Below, in pieces: positions 36,277 to 44,879 of a DNA stretch of 64,000 nt. The notes beneath the pieces were generated by a model, which saw nothing but the letters and a program-made list of their open reading frames with translations, did no database searches and was not told the origin of the DNA. The stretch's first letter is position 1, and each line of letters begins with the position of its first letter. Both the position numbers and the translations under genes were made by a program. Origin of the DNA: Nitrospira sp. SG-bin1 (lineage in GTDB: Bacteria > Nitrospirota > Nitrospiria > Nitrospirales > Nitrospiraceae); NCBI GenBank assembly GCA_002083365.1, contig LVWS01000007.1, positions 62,001-126,000 of the forward strand, given 5' to 3'.

Positions 36277-37443
36277 TTACGGCGTCATCACGATTTTGAT
36301 GCAGCCATCTTCCTTTTGGTTGAACATGGCGAATCCTTCCGATGCCTCCGACAGCTTCATCCGATGCGTCACGACGAAGCTCGGATCGATGTCCCCGTTT
36401 ACAATCCGATCGAGCAACGGCCTGAAATACCGTTGAGCATGGGTTTGACCGGTTTTGATGGTGAGCGCCTTGTTCATGACGGCCCCCATCGGCATTTTGT
36501 CGATCAACCCGCCATACACGCCCGGTACGGACACCGTTCCTCCGTTGCGACAGGCCATGATGGCTTGCCGTAATGCAATGGGGCGATCCGACTCGGACAT
36601 CAAGGTCTGTTTGATCCGATCGTAGTAATACAACGGCCCGGGCATGTGGGCCTCCAAGCCGACGGCATCCATACAGGAGTCGGGCCCGCGCCCGCCGGTC
36701 AGCTGCATGAGCGTGTCGTAGACGTCCGTTTTTTCGTAGTCGACGGTTTCCGCTCCTCCGTCGCGCGCCATTCGAAGCCGCTCCGGAAAGCGATCGATGG
36801 CGATCACACGCTCGGCACCGAGCATGAAGGCGCTGCGGATCGCGAACTGACCGACCGGTCCGCACCCCCAGACGGCAACCGTATCTCCCGGTTGAATGTT
36901 GCACTGTTCGGCGGCCATATAGCCCGTCGGGAAAATGTCAGAAAGAAACAGCACCTGCTCGTCGGTGAAGCCGTTTTCTATTTTCACCGTCCCGACGTCT
37001 GCGAACGGCACTCGAACATATTCGGCCTGGCCTCCGGCGAAGCCGCCGGTCAAATGCGAGTAGCCGTAGATCCCGGCCGGAGAATGGCCGAAGAATTTTT
37101 CCGCCATCCACGCATTGGGGTTCGTATTTTCACAGAGCGAGTAGAGTTCCTTTTTGCAAAAGAAGCACTGCCCACAAGAGATCGGAAACGCCACGACGAC
37201 ACGATCGCCGACACGCCGATGCTTGACGTCTGGACCGACCTCGACGACCTCGCCCATGAACTCATGGCCCATGATGTCGCCCTGTTCCATGGTCGGCACG
37301 AAGCCGTTGTAGAGATGCAACTCCGACCCACAGATCGCGGTCGAGGTGACTTCAATGATCGCATCGTGCTTGTTGAGAATTTTCGGCTCAGGCACCTCGA
37401 CCACACGCATGTCCTGTTTGCCGTACCAACAGTTGGCTTTCAT
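36277..37443 (-). CDS. Zinc-dependent alcohol dehydrogenase, formaldehyde-dehydrogenase-like
   Basis: The product has 388 residues, start at 37443 with CGGAG upstream. It is a medium-chain dehydrogenase. The catalytic-zinc ligands sit in STAICGSELH and GHEFMGEVVEVG. The structural-zinc lobe reads SCGQCFFCKKELYSLC with four Cys. The cofactor motif is VWGCGPVGQFAIRSA. The long loop around NAWMAEKFFGHSPAGIYGYSHLTGGFAGGQAEYVRVPFAD is typical of glutathione-independent formaldehyde dehydrogenases and their relatives. It should oxidise an alcohol or aldehyde with NAD(P) in the cytoplasm. It is separated from the SRPBCC gene by 88 bases containing repeated CGAGTTTCGAA-like text. Confidence 0.9.
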   Translation of the reverse strand: MKANCWYGKQDMRVVEVPEPKILNKHDAIIEVTSTAICGSELHLYNGFVPTMEQGDIMGHEFMGEVVEVGPDVKHRRVGDRVVVAFPISCGQCFFCKKELYSLCENTNPNAWMAEKFFGHSPAGIYGYSHLTGGFAGGQAEYVRVPFADVGTVKIENGFTDEQVLFLSDIFPTGYMAAEQCNIQPGDTVAVWGCGPVGQFAIRSAFMLGAERVIAIDRFPERLRMARDGGAETVDYEKTDVYDTLMQLTGGRGPDSCMDAVGLEAHMPGPLYYYDRIKQTLMSESDRPIALRQAIMACRNGGTVSVPGVYGGLIDKMPMGAVMNKALTIKTGQTHAQRYFRPLLDRIVNGDIDPSFVVTHRMKLSEASEGFAMFNQKEDGCIKIVMTP

Positions 37444-37531
37444 GGTGACTCCGTATCGAGTTTTGGATTTCGAGTACCGTGTTTCGAGTTCGGGGAGAGA
37501 CGTGAAGGTCGCCACTCGTAACCGCAGGGTT

Positions 37532-38560
37532 TCAGCGCCTCACGGCTTGATCGTATTTCCACGAGGTGCTCTCCGGCCGTCCCGCCGGCTGCCTTTCGGT
37601 CGTGATGACTTCTCCCGTTTCCATCACTTGCTTGAAACGGCGCAGATCCATCTTCACGGTTTGATTCGGATCCTTGCCGAACCAGGCCGCGACCGCCGCG
37701 CCGACCGTTCCAAGAGGTGGTCGATACTGCATGTTCACCTTCACGATCGTGCCCCGACCTCCGACAGCCTGATCAAACCGGACGGAACCGGCATAGTCGA
37801 TTGCCGACCCTGCATCGGAACGCCATGCAATGAACTCGCTCGGCCGATCTTCGATAATCTCGGCATCCCACTCGATCGTTGAACCTGCCGGCCCTTTGGC
37901 GACCCAGTGGGATCGGCTGGCATCCATCACCTGGATACGCTCCAAGTGCTTCATGAATTGCGGTAGATGGCTCAGCTCACGCCAATGGCGGTACAGCTCT
38001 TCTCGCGGGCGATCGATGATGAGCGCCGCGGTGACCGGAATCACCCCATTTCTCGTTTCAACGCCGCGACTCAATTGCTGCGCGGTGATGACATCCATCA
38101 CCATGGCGCCGGCGACAGAGGCCGTCGCCGCGGCGAGCCTGGCTCGATTGGATCGACTCGAGGTGAAGGCCGCACCCAACAGGGCTAAGTCCAGAACATC
38201 GCCCACGACTCTGGACCAGACGGCACCGGCCGAAGACCGGTCCGTCAGGATTCCTGCGCTGCTGGCAAATTCGCGCAACCCCATCAGTCGGATCAGGGTC
38301 CGATGTTCGGAGCTGACCCCGACCATCGCCGCCACTCGTCCCGGCGCAAGAAGTTCCGCAAGGCCCAGTCCAATGCCGAACAAGCCCATGCCGCCTGCCA
38401 GTCGTTGCTCCTGAGTCGGACCGCCGTTCGTCACGGCGCCGTTGCGGTCCGGATGGCTGCGAGGGCTCGTCTTGCGTCGCGGAGGTGTCGTCGATTTCGA
38501 ATCCTCTCCGACTTGTTGTTCGTCCGATGGCGTCGCTTGTGCTTGTTCCCTAGTGACCAT
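37532..38560 (-). CDS. SRPBCC (cyclase/dehydrase-type) protein with a membrane-embedded N-terminal half
   Basis: The product has 342 residues. The start at 38560, after AGGGAAGAAG, overlaps the upstream SDR gene by 11 bases. The N-terminal 50 residues are polar. Residues 50-165 contain several hydrophobic segments (GMGLFGIGLGLAELLAPGRVAAM, VVGDVLDLALLGAAF). The C-terminal 150 residues are an SRPBCC domain: VIPVTAALIIDRPREELYRHWR, LPQFMKHLERIQVMD, GSTIEWDAEIIEDRPSEFIAWRS and a DLRRFKQVMETGE tail. Such proteins bind lipids or hydrophobic ligands. Two other SRPBCC genes occur at 50284-50733 and 58338-59144. Confidence 0.85.
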   Translation of the reverse strand: MVTREQAQATPSDEQQVGEDSKSTTPPRRKTSPRSHPDRNGAVTNGGPTQEQRLAGGMGLFGIGLGLAELLAPGRVAAMVGVSSEHRTLIRLMGLREFASSAGILTDRSSAGAVWSRVVGDVLDLALLGAAFTSSRSNRARLAAATASVAGAMVMDVITAQQLSRGVETRNGVIPVTAALIIDRPREELYRHWRELSHLPQFMKHLERIQVMDASRSHWVAKGPAGSTIEWDAEIIEDRPSEFIAWRSDAGSAIDYAGSVRFDQAVGGRGTIVKVNMQYRPPLGTVGAAVAAWFGKDPNQTVKMDLRRFKQVMETGEVITTERQPAGRPESTSWKYDQAVRR

Positions 38561-39383
38561 GACTTCTTCCCTCTTGTTCCACGGTAAGTATGGCCGCAGG
38601 CTCACCGGAGCCCGGTTCGGACCATCGTCGATGCATTTCGGCCAGCACGGTGGACGGCGTCAGAAGGACCGCCGCCGACCGAAGCTTGTTTTTCCATTCG
38701 CTGACCACATCGGCGTCTCCGCGCATCATGGCCCGAAATCCGATCCTTGCCACCTCGATCGGGTCATCCTTTTCTTCTTGAGCCACTCTGGTGTCCATCA
38801 TGCCGGCGCGTCTGAAGAACTCCGTGTCGGTCGGTCCCGGCATCAGACAGGTGACTGTCACTCCGCTGCACTTCAATTCATTGCGAAGGGCGATGGAAAA
38901 GGAATCGAGGAAGGCCTTGGTGCTGCAGTACACCGCCTGAAACGAACCCGGCACAAAGCCGGCGATGGACCCCACGATCAATATGCGGCCGCGCTTTCGG
39001 GCGCGCATCTGCGCGCCGACTTGGTGGAGCAGCAGGATCGTTCCGTAGATATTGGTGTCGAGAACATGGCGGATCGAGTCAAGGCGTTGATCGAGAAACG
39101 CTCCTCCGAGACCTCGACCGGCATTGGCCAACAGCGCATCGATCGGTCGCCCCTTCGCGGCCTCGCAGACTTGCGCCACACCGTCGTGGGTGGCCAAATC
39201 GGCCTGGACCGCCGTGACTGATGCGCCCAGGGCCCGGAAGTCTTCTGCGGCGTGTTCGATGGCCGGTTCATCGGCGGCGATAAAGAGGTCGAACCCGGCT
39301 TCAGCGCAGCACTGAGCGAGTCCGTAGCCGATACCCGTCGAAGCACCGGTGACGAGCGCAAGGGATCGTGGTGCCTCATCCAT
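38550..39383 (-). CDS. Short-chain dehydrogenase/reductase, second paralogue
   Basis: The product has 277 residues. It contains TGASTGIG, NAGRGLGGAFLDQ, the catalytic SIAGFVPGSFQAVYCSTKAFL (YCSTK) and CLMPGPTDTEFFRRAG. It is colinear with the product of 34041-34838, including the GWKNKL/EWKNKLRSA end region, so the two arose by duplication. It has a 12-residue C-terminal extension. Its last codons overlap the start of the SRPBCC gene, which indicates coupled expression. The substrate is unknown. Confidence 0.9.
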   Translation of the reverse strand: MDEAPRSLALVTGASTGIGYGLAQCCAEAGFDLFIAADEPAIEHAAEDFRALGASVTAVQADLATHDGVAQVCEAAKGRPIDALLANAGRGLGGAFLDQRLDSIRHVLDTNIYGTILLLHQVGAQMRARKRGRILIVGSIAGFVPGSFQAVYCSTKAFLDSFSIALRNELKCSGVTVTCLMPGPTDTEFFRRAGMMDTRVAQEEKDDPIEVARIGFRAMMRGDADVVSEWKNKLRSAAVLLTPSTVLAEMHRRWSEPGSGEPAAILTVEQEGRSHGH

Positions 39384-39401
39384 TGTCGATCCTTCCGAGC
39401 T

Positions 39402-39887
39402 TTACGTGCCGGCCGGATTCGTTGCGACATCCGGAGTGGCGGCGCTCGTCTTCGCGAGCACGAACATCTGCTGCTGTGCTCCGGCCTTGAAGTCCGTCGG
39501 AGGCTGGCCGTTCGGCAGCGCGTAGATCAGCTTGACCCGATCTTGGTCCGACTCGACCAACCCTTTGGCGACCACGCCGACATCGGGCGCCTTGGTACTG
39601 ACCATCGTGATCCGCCACGGAGATTGTTTCGTTTCCAGCGTATAGGTCGCGGCAAACATTTCCTTCCGTTCCTTATCGTAGGCGATGATGGTCTTGTCGT
39701 TGATATAGATTGCGGCGTCATCCAACTCTTTCTGATCGATCGGAGCGCCGTCCCGCTCTCCGCTGACGATGCGATATTCCCCGGTCAAGTCGGCTTTAGG
39801 TGAGTCCGACGAACGACCGGTGCAGGCAGGTAACACGGCAAGGACAATGGCAACGACCCGGCAGAGTTTGTTGATGGAGTTCATCAT
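39402..39887 (-). CDS. Lipoprotein of TIGR03067 type
   Basis: The product has 161 residues, start at 39887 after CAGGAGG. The signal sequence ends in LPAC, predicting lipidation near residue 22. The mature part reads DLTGEYRIVSGERDGAPID, AIYINDKTIIAYDKERKEMFAATYTLETKQSPWRITMV and SDQDRVKLIYALPNGQPP, which matches the repeat-like layout of the TIGR03067 family. The family's function is unknown. It lies 18 bases upstream of the SDR gene and probably belongs to the same transcript. Confidence 0.75.
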   Translation of the reverse strand: MMNSINKLCRVVAIVLAVLPACTGRSSDSPKADLTGEYRIVSGERDGAPIDQKELDDAAIYINDKTIIAYDKERKEMFAATYTLETKQSPWRITMVSTKAPDVGVVAKGLVESDQDRVKLIYALPNGQPPTDFKAGAQQQMFVLAKTSAATPDVATNPAGT

Positions 39888-39942
39888 GGATCCTCCTGTA
39901 TGTGTACCGATCGTCATCTGAACCGGCTGTTCGTCACATGGC

Positions 39943-40425
39943 TTATGGTCGATTCTTCCCGCTTTGGCCGCCGGGCGATTCAGACTGACCCTCCGCCATG
40001 AGCTTGTCGCCGTCCACGCGCACGATGGACAGGTCTCGGATGCCCTTGACCTCCAGTTTCACGGGCGTCCCCGCTTCTCCTCGTATCATCGAGACGACCT
40101 GCTCGTAACTCTTTCCCCTCACAGGGATCCCGTTCACCGCCACGATCTCATCCCCATGCCTCAATCCAGCTTGCTGGGCGGGGCCATCTTGGCGAACCTT
40201 CATGACGTAGAGAGCCGCCGGCTCACCGATGCGGTCGGCGGCCACTTGTATGATCACCCCGATCACTCCATTCGGCAGTTTGAGATCATCTCCATGTCCA
40301 TATGCCGGAGGGATCTGCCCGGTTGATTGATCCGCCAGAACCGTACCCGACATCAACAGGATCATCCCCAAACCGGTCGCGACACAAACCATCTTCATAC
40401 TCATGGGAGTGTTCTTGTTCTTCAT
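39943..40425 (-). CDS. Exported single-PDZ-domain protein
   Basis: The product has 160 residues from the ATG at 40425; a GTG at 40461 is an in-frame alternative. A signal peptide (VCVATGLGMILLMSGTVLA) is followed by a PDZ domain (about 50-135): GVIGVIIQVAADR, VRQDGPAQQAGLRHGDEIVAVNGIPV and VVSMIRGEAGTPVKLEV. No protease domain is attached, so it may be a periplasmic adaptor or scaffold. The C-terminal tail is polar. It lies 55 bases upstream of the TIGR03067 lipoprotein gene. Confidence 0.82.
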   Translation of the reverse strand: MKNKNTPMSMKMVCVATGLGMILLMSGTVLADQSTGQIPPAYGHGDDLKLPNGVIGVIIQVAADRIGEPAALYVMKVRQDGPAQQAGLRHGDEIVAVNGIPVRGKSYEQVVSMIRGEAGTPVKLEVKGIRDLSIVRVDGDKLMAEGQSESPGGQSGKNRP

Positions 40426-40529
40426 GTTCTTCACCGATCCTTTTTCTTTTTCGTTGTTCACCTGTGATGGTATTAATCCTGTCCGGGTCGCGTCGGACGG
40501 GAGACGTTTCTCTTACTTCCTGGTCCATG

Positions 40530-40571
40530 GCGACATGGTGTCGGGCTTCGGCGACATGGTGTCGGGCTTCC
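40530..40571. repeat. Two tandem 21-bp copies
   Basis: GCGACATGGTGTCGGGCTTC occurs at 40530-40549 and again at 40551-40570, period 21, directly beyond the stop of the DUF2945 gene. The unit contains a GACATGGTGTC palindrome, so each copy can form a short hairpin. It may serve as a transcript end or binding site. Confidence 0.6.
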
Positions 40572-40572
40572 A

Positions 40573-40779
40573 CTACATCTTTTTCAACGTCCCCGGTTTA
40601 TGAGCCGCCTTCTTTCCGCTTTTCCCGCTGCGCACAAGATATTCCGGCTGTTCACGCGAGGCAGCCGCCTTGTGGCCGTTCACCTTGGTCGGCGAAGTCA
40701 GTTTTTTCACGACTCGCCCCGCCGTCTCCCCTTGTGGTGTATTCCATCGCACCTTGTCGCCGGACTTCAGCTGTTTCAT
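40573..40779 (-). CDS. DUF2945 (HVA1/Tudor-like) small protein
   Basis: The product has 68 residues. It matches the DUF2945 pattern nearly end to end: SGDKVRWNTPQGETAGRVVKKL, a basic middle with KVNGHKAAAS, and EYLVRSGKSGKKAAHKPGTLKKM. The fold is a small SH3/Tudor-like barrel. Members are common in soil and plant-associated bacteria with stress-gene clusters, and the function is not established. Tandem 21-bp repeats follow its stop. Confidence 0.85.
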   Translation of the reverse strand: MKQLKSGDKVRWNTPQGETAGRVVKKLTSPTKVNGHKAAASREQPEYLVRSGKSGKKAAHKPGTLKKM

Positions 40780-40879
40780 GCTATGCGATCTTCGAGATCA
40801 GCACCCATTGTTTGCGCCTCGCCGCCTCCGCGTCCCTCCGTGACGGCTGTCATCATCATCGGCACTGGACGACAACGGC

Positions 40880-41170
40880 TCACGACCCCCGAGTCGTGCG
40901 ATCGTATCCCGCCACTTTGACGATCTTGTTGTACACGCCGAACAATAAGAACGGAGCCACCCATTGGCCGACAAAAAGGCCGTCTTGCCTTCTTCCACTG
41001 GCGTGCAAAACCATGGAAATGCCGATCGACGCGAACGCCGCCCACAGCCAGGCGTCTGAGGGGAGCTTGGCCGTCTGTTCTTCGATGGTCCGCGCGACTC
41101 TCCCTTCGCCGTGCTCTTGAGCTTCCTGAGCATCCGTATCTTGTTTCCAACTCGTCATTGATTCGGCCAT
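40880..41170 (-). CDS. Small two-helix membrane protein, conserved uncharacterised
   Basis: The product has 96 residues. The start at 41170 is preceded by AAAGGAG. The polar N-terminal 45 residues (SWKQDTDAQEAQEHGEGRVARTIEEQTAKLPSD) are followed by two hydrophobic helices, AWLWAAFASIGISMVLHA and FVGQWVAPFLLFGVYNKIV. I recall near-identical layouts in other bacteria, always without assigned function. Codons upstream of this start are in frame to 41299 and begin MKKLKSG, like the DUF2945 N-terminus, which may be a relic. Confidence 0.72.
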   Translation of the reverse strand: MAESMTSWKQDTDAQEAQEHGEGRVARTIEEQTAKLPSDAWLWAAFASIGISMVLHASGRRQDGLFVGQWVAPFLLFGVYNKIVKVAGYDRTTRGS

Positions 41171-41303
41171 TGGTATACTCCTTTCAACATATTGTGGCTT
41201 AGGCACCGACAGGTTATCGCTGGACGTTGACGGTTTATCCACGCGACGTGGCGAACGCTTGAGCGATGGGCCTTTGTGACCGGACTTGAGCTTTTTCATC
41301 GGA

Positions 41304-41822
41304 TCATCGCCGCTCTGATCGAGGTTCTTTCTTCACGATGACCGCCCGACCCTGTTGCGTCAGAGAGCCACTGATGAGATCCCCAGGACGAAGGTCTGTG
41401 TCGCCTCTCGTATAGTCGTCAACGACGAAGATCGTATCGTCGCCCGACTTCTGCCTTACCGTGTGCGTATTGTTCTCGGATTTGACGATCTCTCCGCGTA
41501 TGCTTTTCATGCCGGCGGCCTGGCCGGGGTTCACACTGGGGTCGGCAAGTCCTGTATCTTGGCGACCGGAGTCGGGTGTTCGACCGGGTGTTGGACGACT
41601 GGTTCCGCCTTGTGGCTCTCCTTCAATCCGGTAATTTTCTCCCTGCCCTTGTTGTTTCAGCCGGTTTCTCCGAATCTCCTCCCGCCGGTCTTGTTCCGTT
41701 GCCTCAGGTCCCTGAAGCCGAGGATCCCCTTGCGGCAGAATGGCCTCTTGGGCACAGACAAAGACAGGCAAGAGTGCGCCACAGGCAAAGACGGAGATCA
41801 TATGTCCGATAACTCGTCTCAT
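41304..41822 (-). CDS. Exported hypothetical protein with a C-terminal beta domain
   Basis: The product has 172 residues. A signal peptide (MISVFACGALLPVFVCAQ) precedes a long low-complexity stretch rich in Gln, Arg, Gly and Pro (about 30-100). The C-terminal 60 residues are strand-rich: GEIVKSENNTHTVRQKSGDDTIFVVDDYT and GDLISGSLTQQGRAVIVKK, which looks like a small OB/beta-barrel-like domain. I do not recognise a named family. It is probably periplasmic. Confidence 0.6.
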   Translation of the reverse strand: MRRVIGHMISVFACGALLPVFVCAQEAILPQGDPRLQGPEATEQDRREEIRRNRLKQQGQGENYRIEGEPQGGTSRPTPGRTPDSGRQDTGLADPSVNPGQAAGMKSIRGEIVKSENNTHTVRQKSGDDTIFVVDDYTRGDTDLRPGDLISGSLTQQGRAVIVKKEPRSERR

Positions 41823-42335
41823 CGCCTTTTGATTGATTGAATTGATAGGCTAACTGGAACAATTTTCCACGGCATGGACGGCCTGACAGGAGGACATGCT
41901 TCGCTCGCATTCCCTCCAGCCCATTGTGTAATGCTAGGTTGTCAAGCAACTTGCGGGCCGACGGTTTTAAGTTCGGAAAGAGAGATTTTTTGGCAATAGA
42001 GAGAACAGGTTCTCTCGTGGACTCTCTATCGGAATGGTGGAACGAGGGCGACAACCTGTCTTGGGACGGACAGAATGGACTGAAGATTTCTAGTCTCAGC
42101 TTTGTGTACTGCACGAGGCAGCGTCTTTTTATTCCTTTGAACCGATATTCTCGAACACCGATGTCTCACCGCCACATCGGGACATCTGTCGGGCAATGCC
42201 GACAACGTCGGTCAAATCGGCGGACCGAACGTGAGTATCAGGTCTAGGGTTTGCTAACCATGCCATCATGAACTCCCGCTCATAACCGGCCGAGGATGAT
42301 CGGCAGCGAATCACCCTCAGCAACGAAGGATTGCG
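41823..42335. other. Intergenic region between divergent stress genes
   Basis: This is about 510 bases, less GC-rich than its surroundings (for example the AGAGATTTTTTGGCAATAGA stretch near 41980). No gene is supported on either strand. It should contain the divergent promoters for the exported protein and the DUF2254 gene. Confidence 0.4.
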
Positions 42336-43715
42336 ATGACGAATCTCCGGAGACAAGTCGATCGCCTGCTGGACCGTGTGCAGAGACACGACTGGATCGT
42401 CCCCTTCGCGATGGTCCTGTCGGCCGTCATCCTCGCCTTTTCAATGGATGCATTGGATCGGTTGGTGGATAGCCGCTTGAGACCGATGTGGTGGCTGTTC
42501 AGCGGAGGTCAAACCACCGCCCGGCAGCTGCTCTCCGCCACCGCGGCCGCCATGGTGGCCATTGTGACCATGTCCTTCTCGATCACCGTGACGGCGGTCA
42601 CGTTCATCGCTCAGCATTACGGGACCCTCGCCATCCGCACCTTCATGCGCAATCTCACCACTCAATTCGTCATGGGTTCCTTCCTCGCCACGCTCGTGTA
42701 CTCGCTTCTTGTCCTCCGGTTGGTCCACAGCGCGGGCAACGACGAGGCGGTTCCCCGGATCGCGGTCACGCTCGGCATCCTCCTCGCCTTGGTTTCCTTC
42801 GGCATGCTGGTCTACTTTCTCTATCACATGTCGGAAAACATGGATGCCCCGAATCTCGTCGCCGCCATCGGATGGAATCTTGAACGAGTGATCCATCGGA
42901 CCACCGAGCCACTGGACGGAGAGGCGGACAAGGAGGATTCACCGGCGCCGCAGATGATCGGCTCCTCCATCGTGACGGCGGACTCGACGGGATATGTACG
43001 GATGATCGACCACGAACGGTTGCTGGCGCTCGCCCGGCGCCACGGCGCCGTCATCCGTCTGGAATTCGGCGTCGGTCACTTCGTCCGACAGGGAGACAAC
43101 CTGGCCACGATCGGCGGACCTTCGAGCATTGGCGTTCCGGCGCATGCCGTGCGAAAAGCCGTGCCCATGGAATCCAAACGCACGTTGGAAGAGGATATTG
43201 AATTGGGTCTCAATCAACTGGTGCAAGTCGCGATTCGAGGTCTTTCTCCCGGACGCAACGACACCTTCGCCACCATGCTGTGCCTCGATCGCCTCGGAGC
43301 CGCCCTGAGCCTGCTGGCCGAACGACGATTTCCGCCCGCCGTCCAGCGCGACGGTGAAGGGCGGCCGCGGCTGGTGACTCGGCCAGTCACGTTCGCCGAC
43401 CTGGTCGACCGGTCGTTCGAACAGATCCATTCCTTCGGGGGTGAAACGACGGTTATCGCCGCGCGTATGTTGCAGACCATGCGCACCGTGGCGGTCCATA
43501 CCCGCCGTCCGGCGGACCGAGCGTCCCTGCGCCGCCATGTTGTGGCGGTCCATGAAGAGAGCCGCAAGCGCTTGAGTGATCGCATCGGCATCGAAGTAGT
43601 CGAGCGGGAATTCCAGGAGGCCATGGCTGTGTTGGAGGACGGAGGCCGCTCCGCCGCCTCGCGTTATTCACCAACGCCTGTCGCACGTGAGCGATCGGAT
43701 ACCTCGTCCGCGTGA
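42336..43715 (+). CDS. DUF2254 membrane protein
   Basis: The product has 459 residues with GAAGGA before the ATG. Four helices lie in the first 170 residues: WIVPFAMVLSAVILAFSMD, TAAAMVAIVTMSFSITVTAVTF, FVMGSFLATLVYSLLVLRLV and IAVTLGILLALVSFGMLVYFLYH. They are followed by a soluble domain with TADSTGYVRMIDHERLLALARRH and FVRQGDNLATI, the layout of DUF2254. The function is unknown. The next gene starts 11 bases later, so the two are likely an operon. Confidence 0.88.
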   Translation: MTNLRRQVDRLLDRVQRHDWIVPFAMVLSAVILAFSMDALDRLVDSRLRPMWWLFSGGQTTARQLLSATAAAMVAIVTMSFSITVTAVTFIAQHYGTLAIRTFMRNLTTQFVMGSFLATLVYSLLVLRLVHSAGNDEAVPRIAVTLGILLALVSFGMLVYFLYHMSENMDAPNLVAAIGWNLERVIHRTTEPLDGEADKEDSPAPQMIGSSIVTADSTGYVRMIDHERLLALARRHGAVIRLEFGVGHFVRQGDNLATIGGPSSIGVPAHAVRKAVPMESKRTLEEDIELGLNQLVQVAIRGLSPGRNDTFATMLCLDRLGAALSLLAERRFPPAVQRDGEGRPRLVTRPVTFADLVDRSFEQIHSFGGETTVIAARMLQTMRTVAVHTRRPADRASLRRHVVAVHEESRKRLSDRIGIEVVEREFQEAMAVLEDGGRSAASRYSPTPVARERSDTSSA

Positions 43716-43726
43716 CCCCGTGACCT

Positions 43727-44719
43727 ATGAGTCCACGATTCAATCTTCCAGGCGCTCTGCTGGCTTGCATGATCGCCTCGGCCTCCTGCGCATCGGTCGG
43801 CGGAGTCCCCACGGATGAACGCGACCAGCGCTATGCCGCGCGATGCAAGGCCGCCCCACGTGCAGCTCCGCCGTACGCTACCCCTCAGCCCATCTGGCCT
43901 ACAGTGACTCAGGACACTCAAGTGGAAGGGTTCTCGCGCGAATCCCTTGCATTCGCCGGATTGCTCGACATCGGCCCGCTCGTGGGACGGATACCTCTCA
44001 CGGAAGCTGAGGTCGAACAGAAGCGCGTCGGGGCGGTACTACGCCTGATGATTCTCCGGCAGGAAATCATGCAGGCAATCTTGCTGGCCTCGCTGGAAAC
44101 TTCCAGCGTCGCCGTCGAAGTGCGGTGCGAACAGGCGCGCGCCGACCGCTTGGCGGACGAGATGGAGGAGGCCCAGAGTCGGCGCTTTGCCCGGCTCACC
44201 CTCACGTCGATCCTCCTCACAACCCTCACTTCTGTTGTGACCGGCGGGCTCACCTTGGTGGGCGAGTCCGTTGCCGACGGCGTGGTGGCGGTGACCGGAG
44301 GCGCCCTGGGAGGAATGTTCGGCGGTCTCGCGCTCTGGGATATCAGAGACCATAAGTTTCATCATCGTCGCAACCACCTCAAAGACATCTGGGAAGGGCC
44401 GGACCGCTCTGAATTGTTTCCCGACGTAGTCTGGCGGTTTCTAAACCGTCGAGTCGGCGGCGCCGACGAGAAAAGCCTGCGTGAACAATTGATCGATGAT
44501 TGGAAGGGCAAGGGTCGCCTCGGCGACCAAGGCTCCGAGAACGAACACAAGCACATCGCCCTGCTGTTCGGCGAGGGCGGGACATACGGCATCAAGGATT
44601 TACGAGCTCGCACTGAAATGCTCGATGACCTGGGAACAACGATAGATCTCTTTTACGAGGAACTGGAGCACTTCGCGCGCGAGACAATGAAGCGCCGCCC
44701 CATTGCGGTGCTTGAGTAA
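43727..44719 (+). CDS. Predicted lipoprotein with a central glycine-rich membrane segment
   Basis: The product has 330 residues. The N-terminus ends IASASC, a lipobox with Cys21. Long helices (EAEVEQKRVGAVLRLMILRQEIMQAI) precede a hydrophobic Gly-rich hairpin (LTSILLTTLTSVVTGGLTLVGESVADGVVAVTGGALGGMFGG). The C-terminal half contains HKFHHRRNHLKDIWEG and is soluble. I do not recognise the family. The Gly-rich hairpin could insert in a membrane. It is co-oriented with DUF2254, 11 bases apart. Confidence 0.65.
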   Translation: MSPRFNLPGALLACMIASASCASVGGVPTDERDQRYAARCKAAPRAAPPYATPQPIWPTVTQDTQVEGFSRESLAFAGLLDIGPLVGRIPLTEAEVEQKRVGAVLRLMILRQEIMQAILLASLETSSVAVEVRCEQARADRLADEMEEAQSRRFARLTLTSILLTTLTSVVTGGLTLVGESVADGVVAVTGGALGGMFGGLALWDIRDHKFHHRRNHLKDIWEGPDRSELFPDVVWRFLNRRVGGADEKSLREQLIDDWKGKGRLGDQGSENEHKHIALLFGEGGTYGIKDLRARTEMLDDLGTTIDLFYEELEHFARETMKRRPIAVLE

Positions 44720-44879
44720 CAATCCGACAAGAGAGCAGGATGGTCGTTCAGTCCGCCACATCCGGTCCCAGCACAGAGTCCAGAGCCTACAATAAGAACC
44801 GCGGCGAAGGTATAGAGCTTGCATTTTTGATTGCCACATCACGAATGAGAGTCTTTCCATTAACCACAAGGAGGTCACT

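Noticed and set aside
40286..40573. A minus-strand frame beginning EARHHVAEARHHVA
   Set aside because: The His-rich start is just the 21-bp tandem repeat read through, and the rest overlaps the PDZ gene in another frame.
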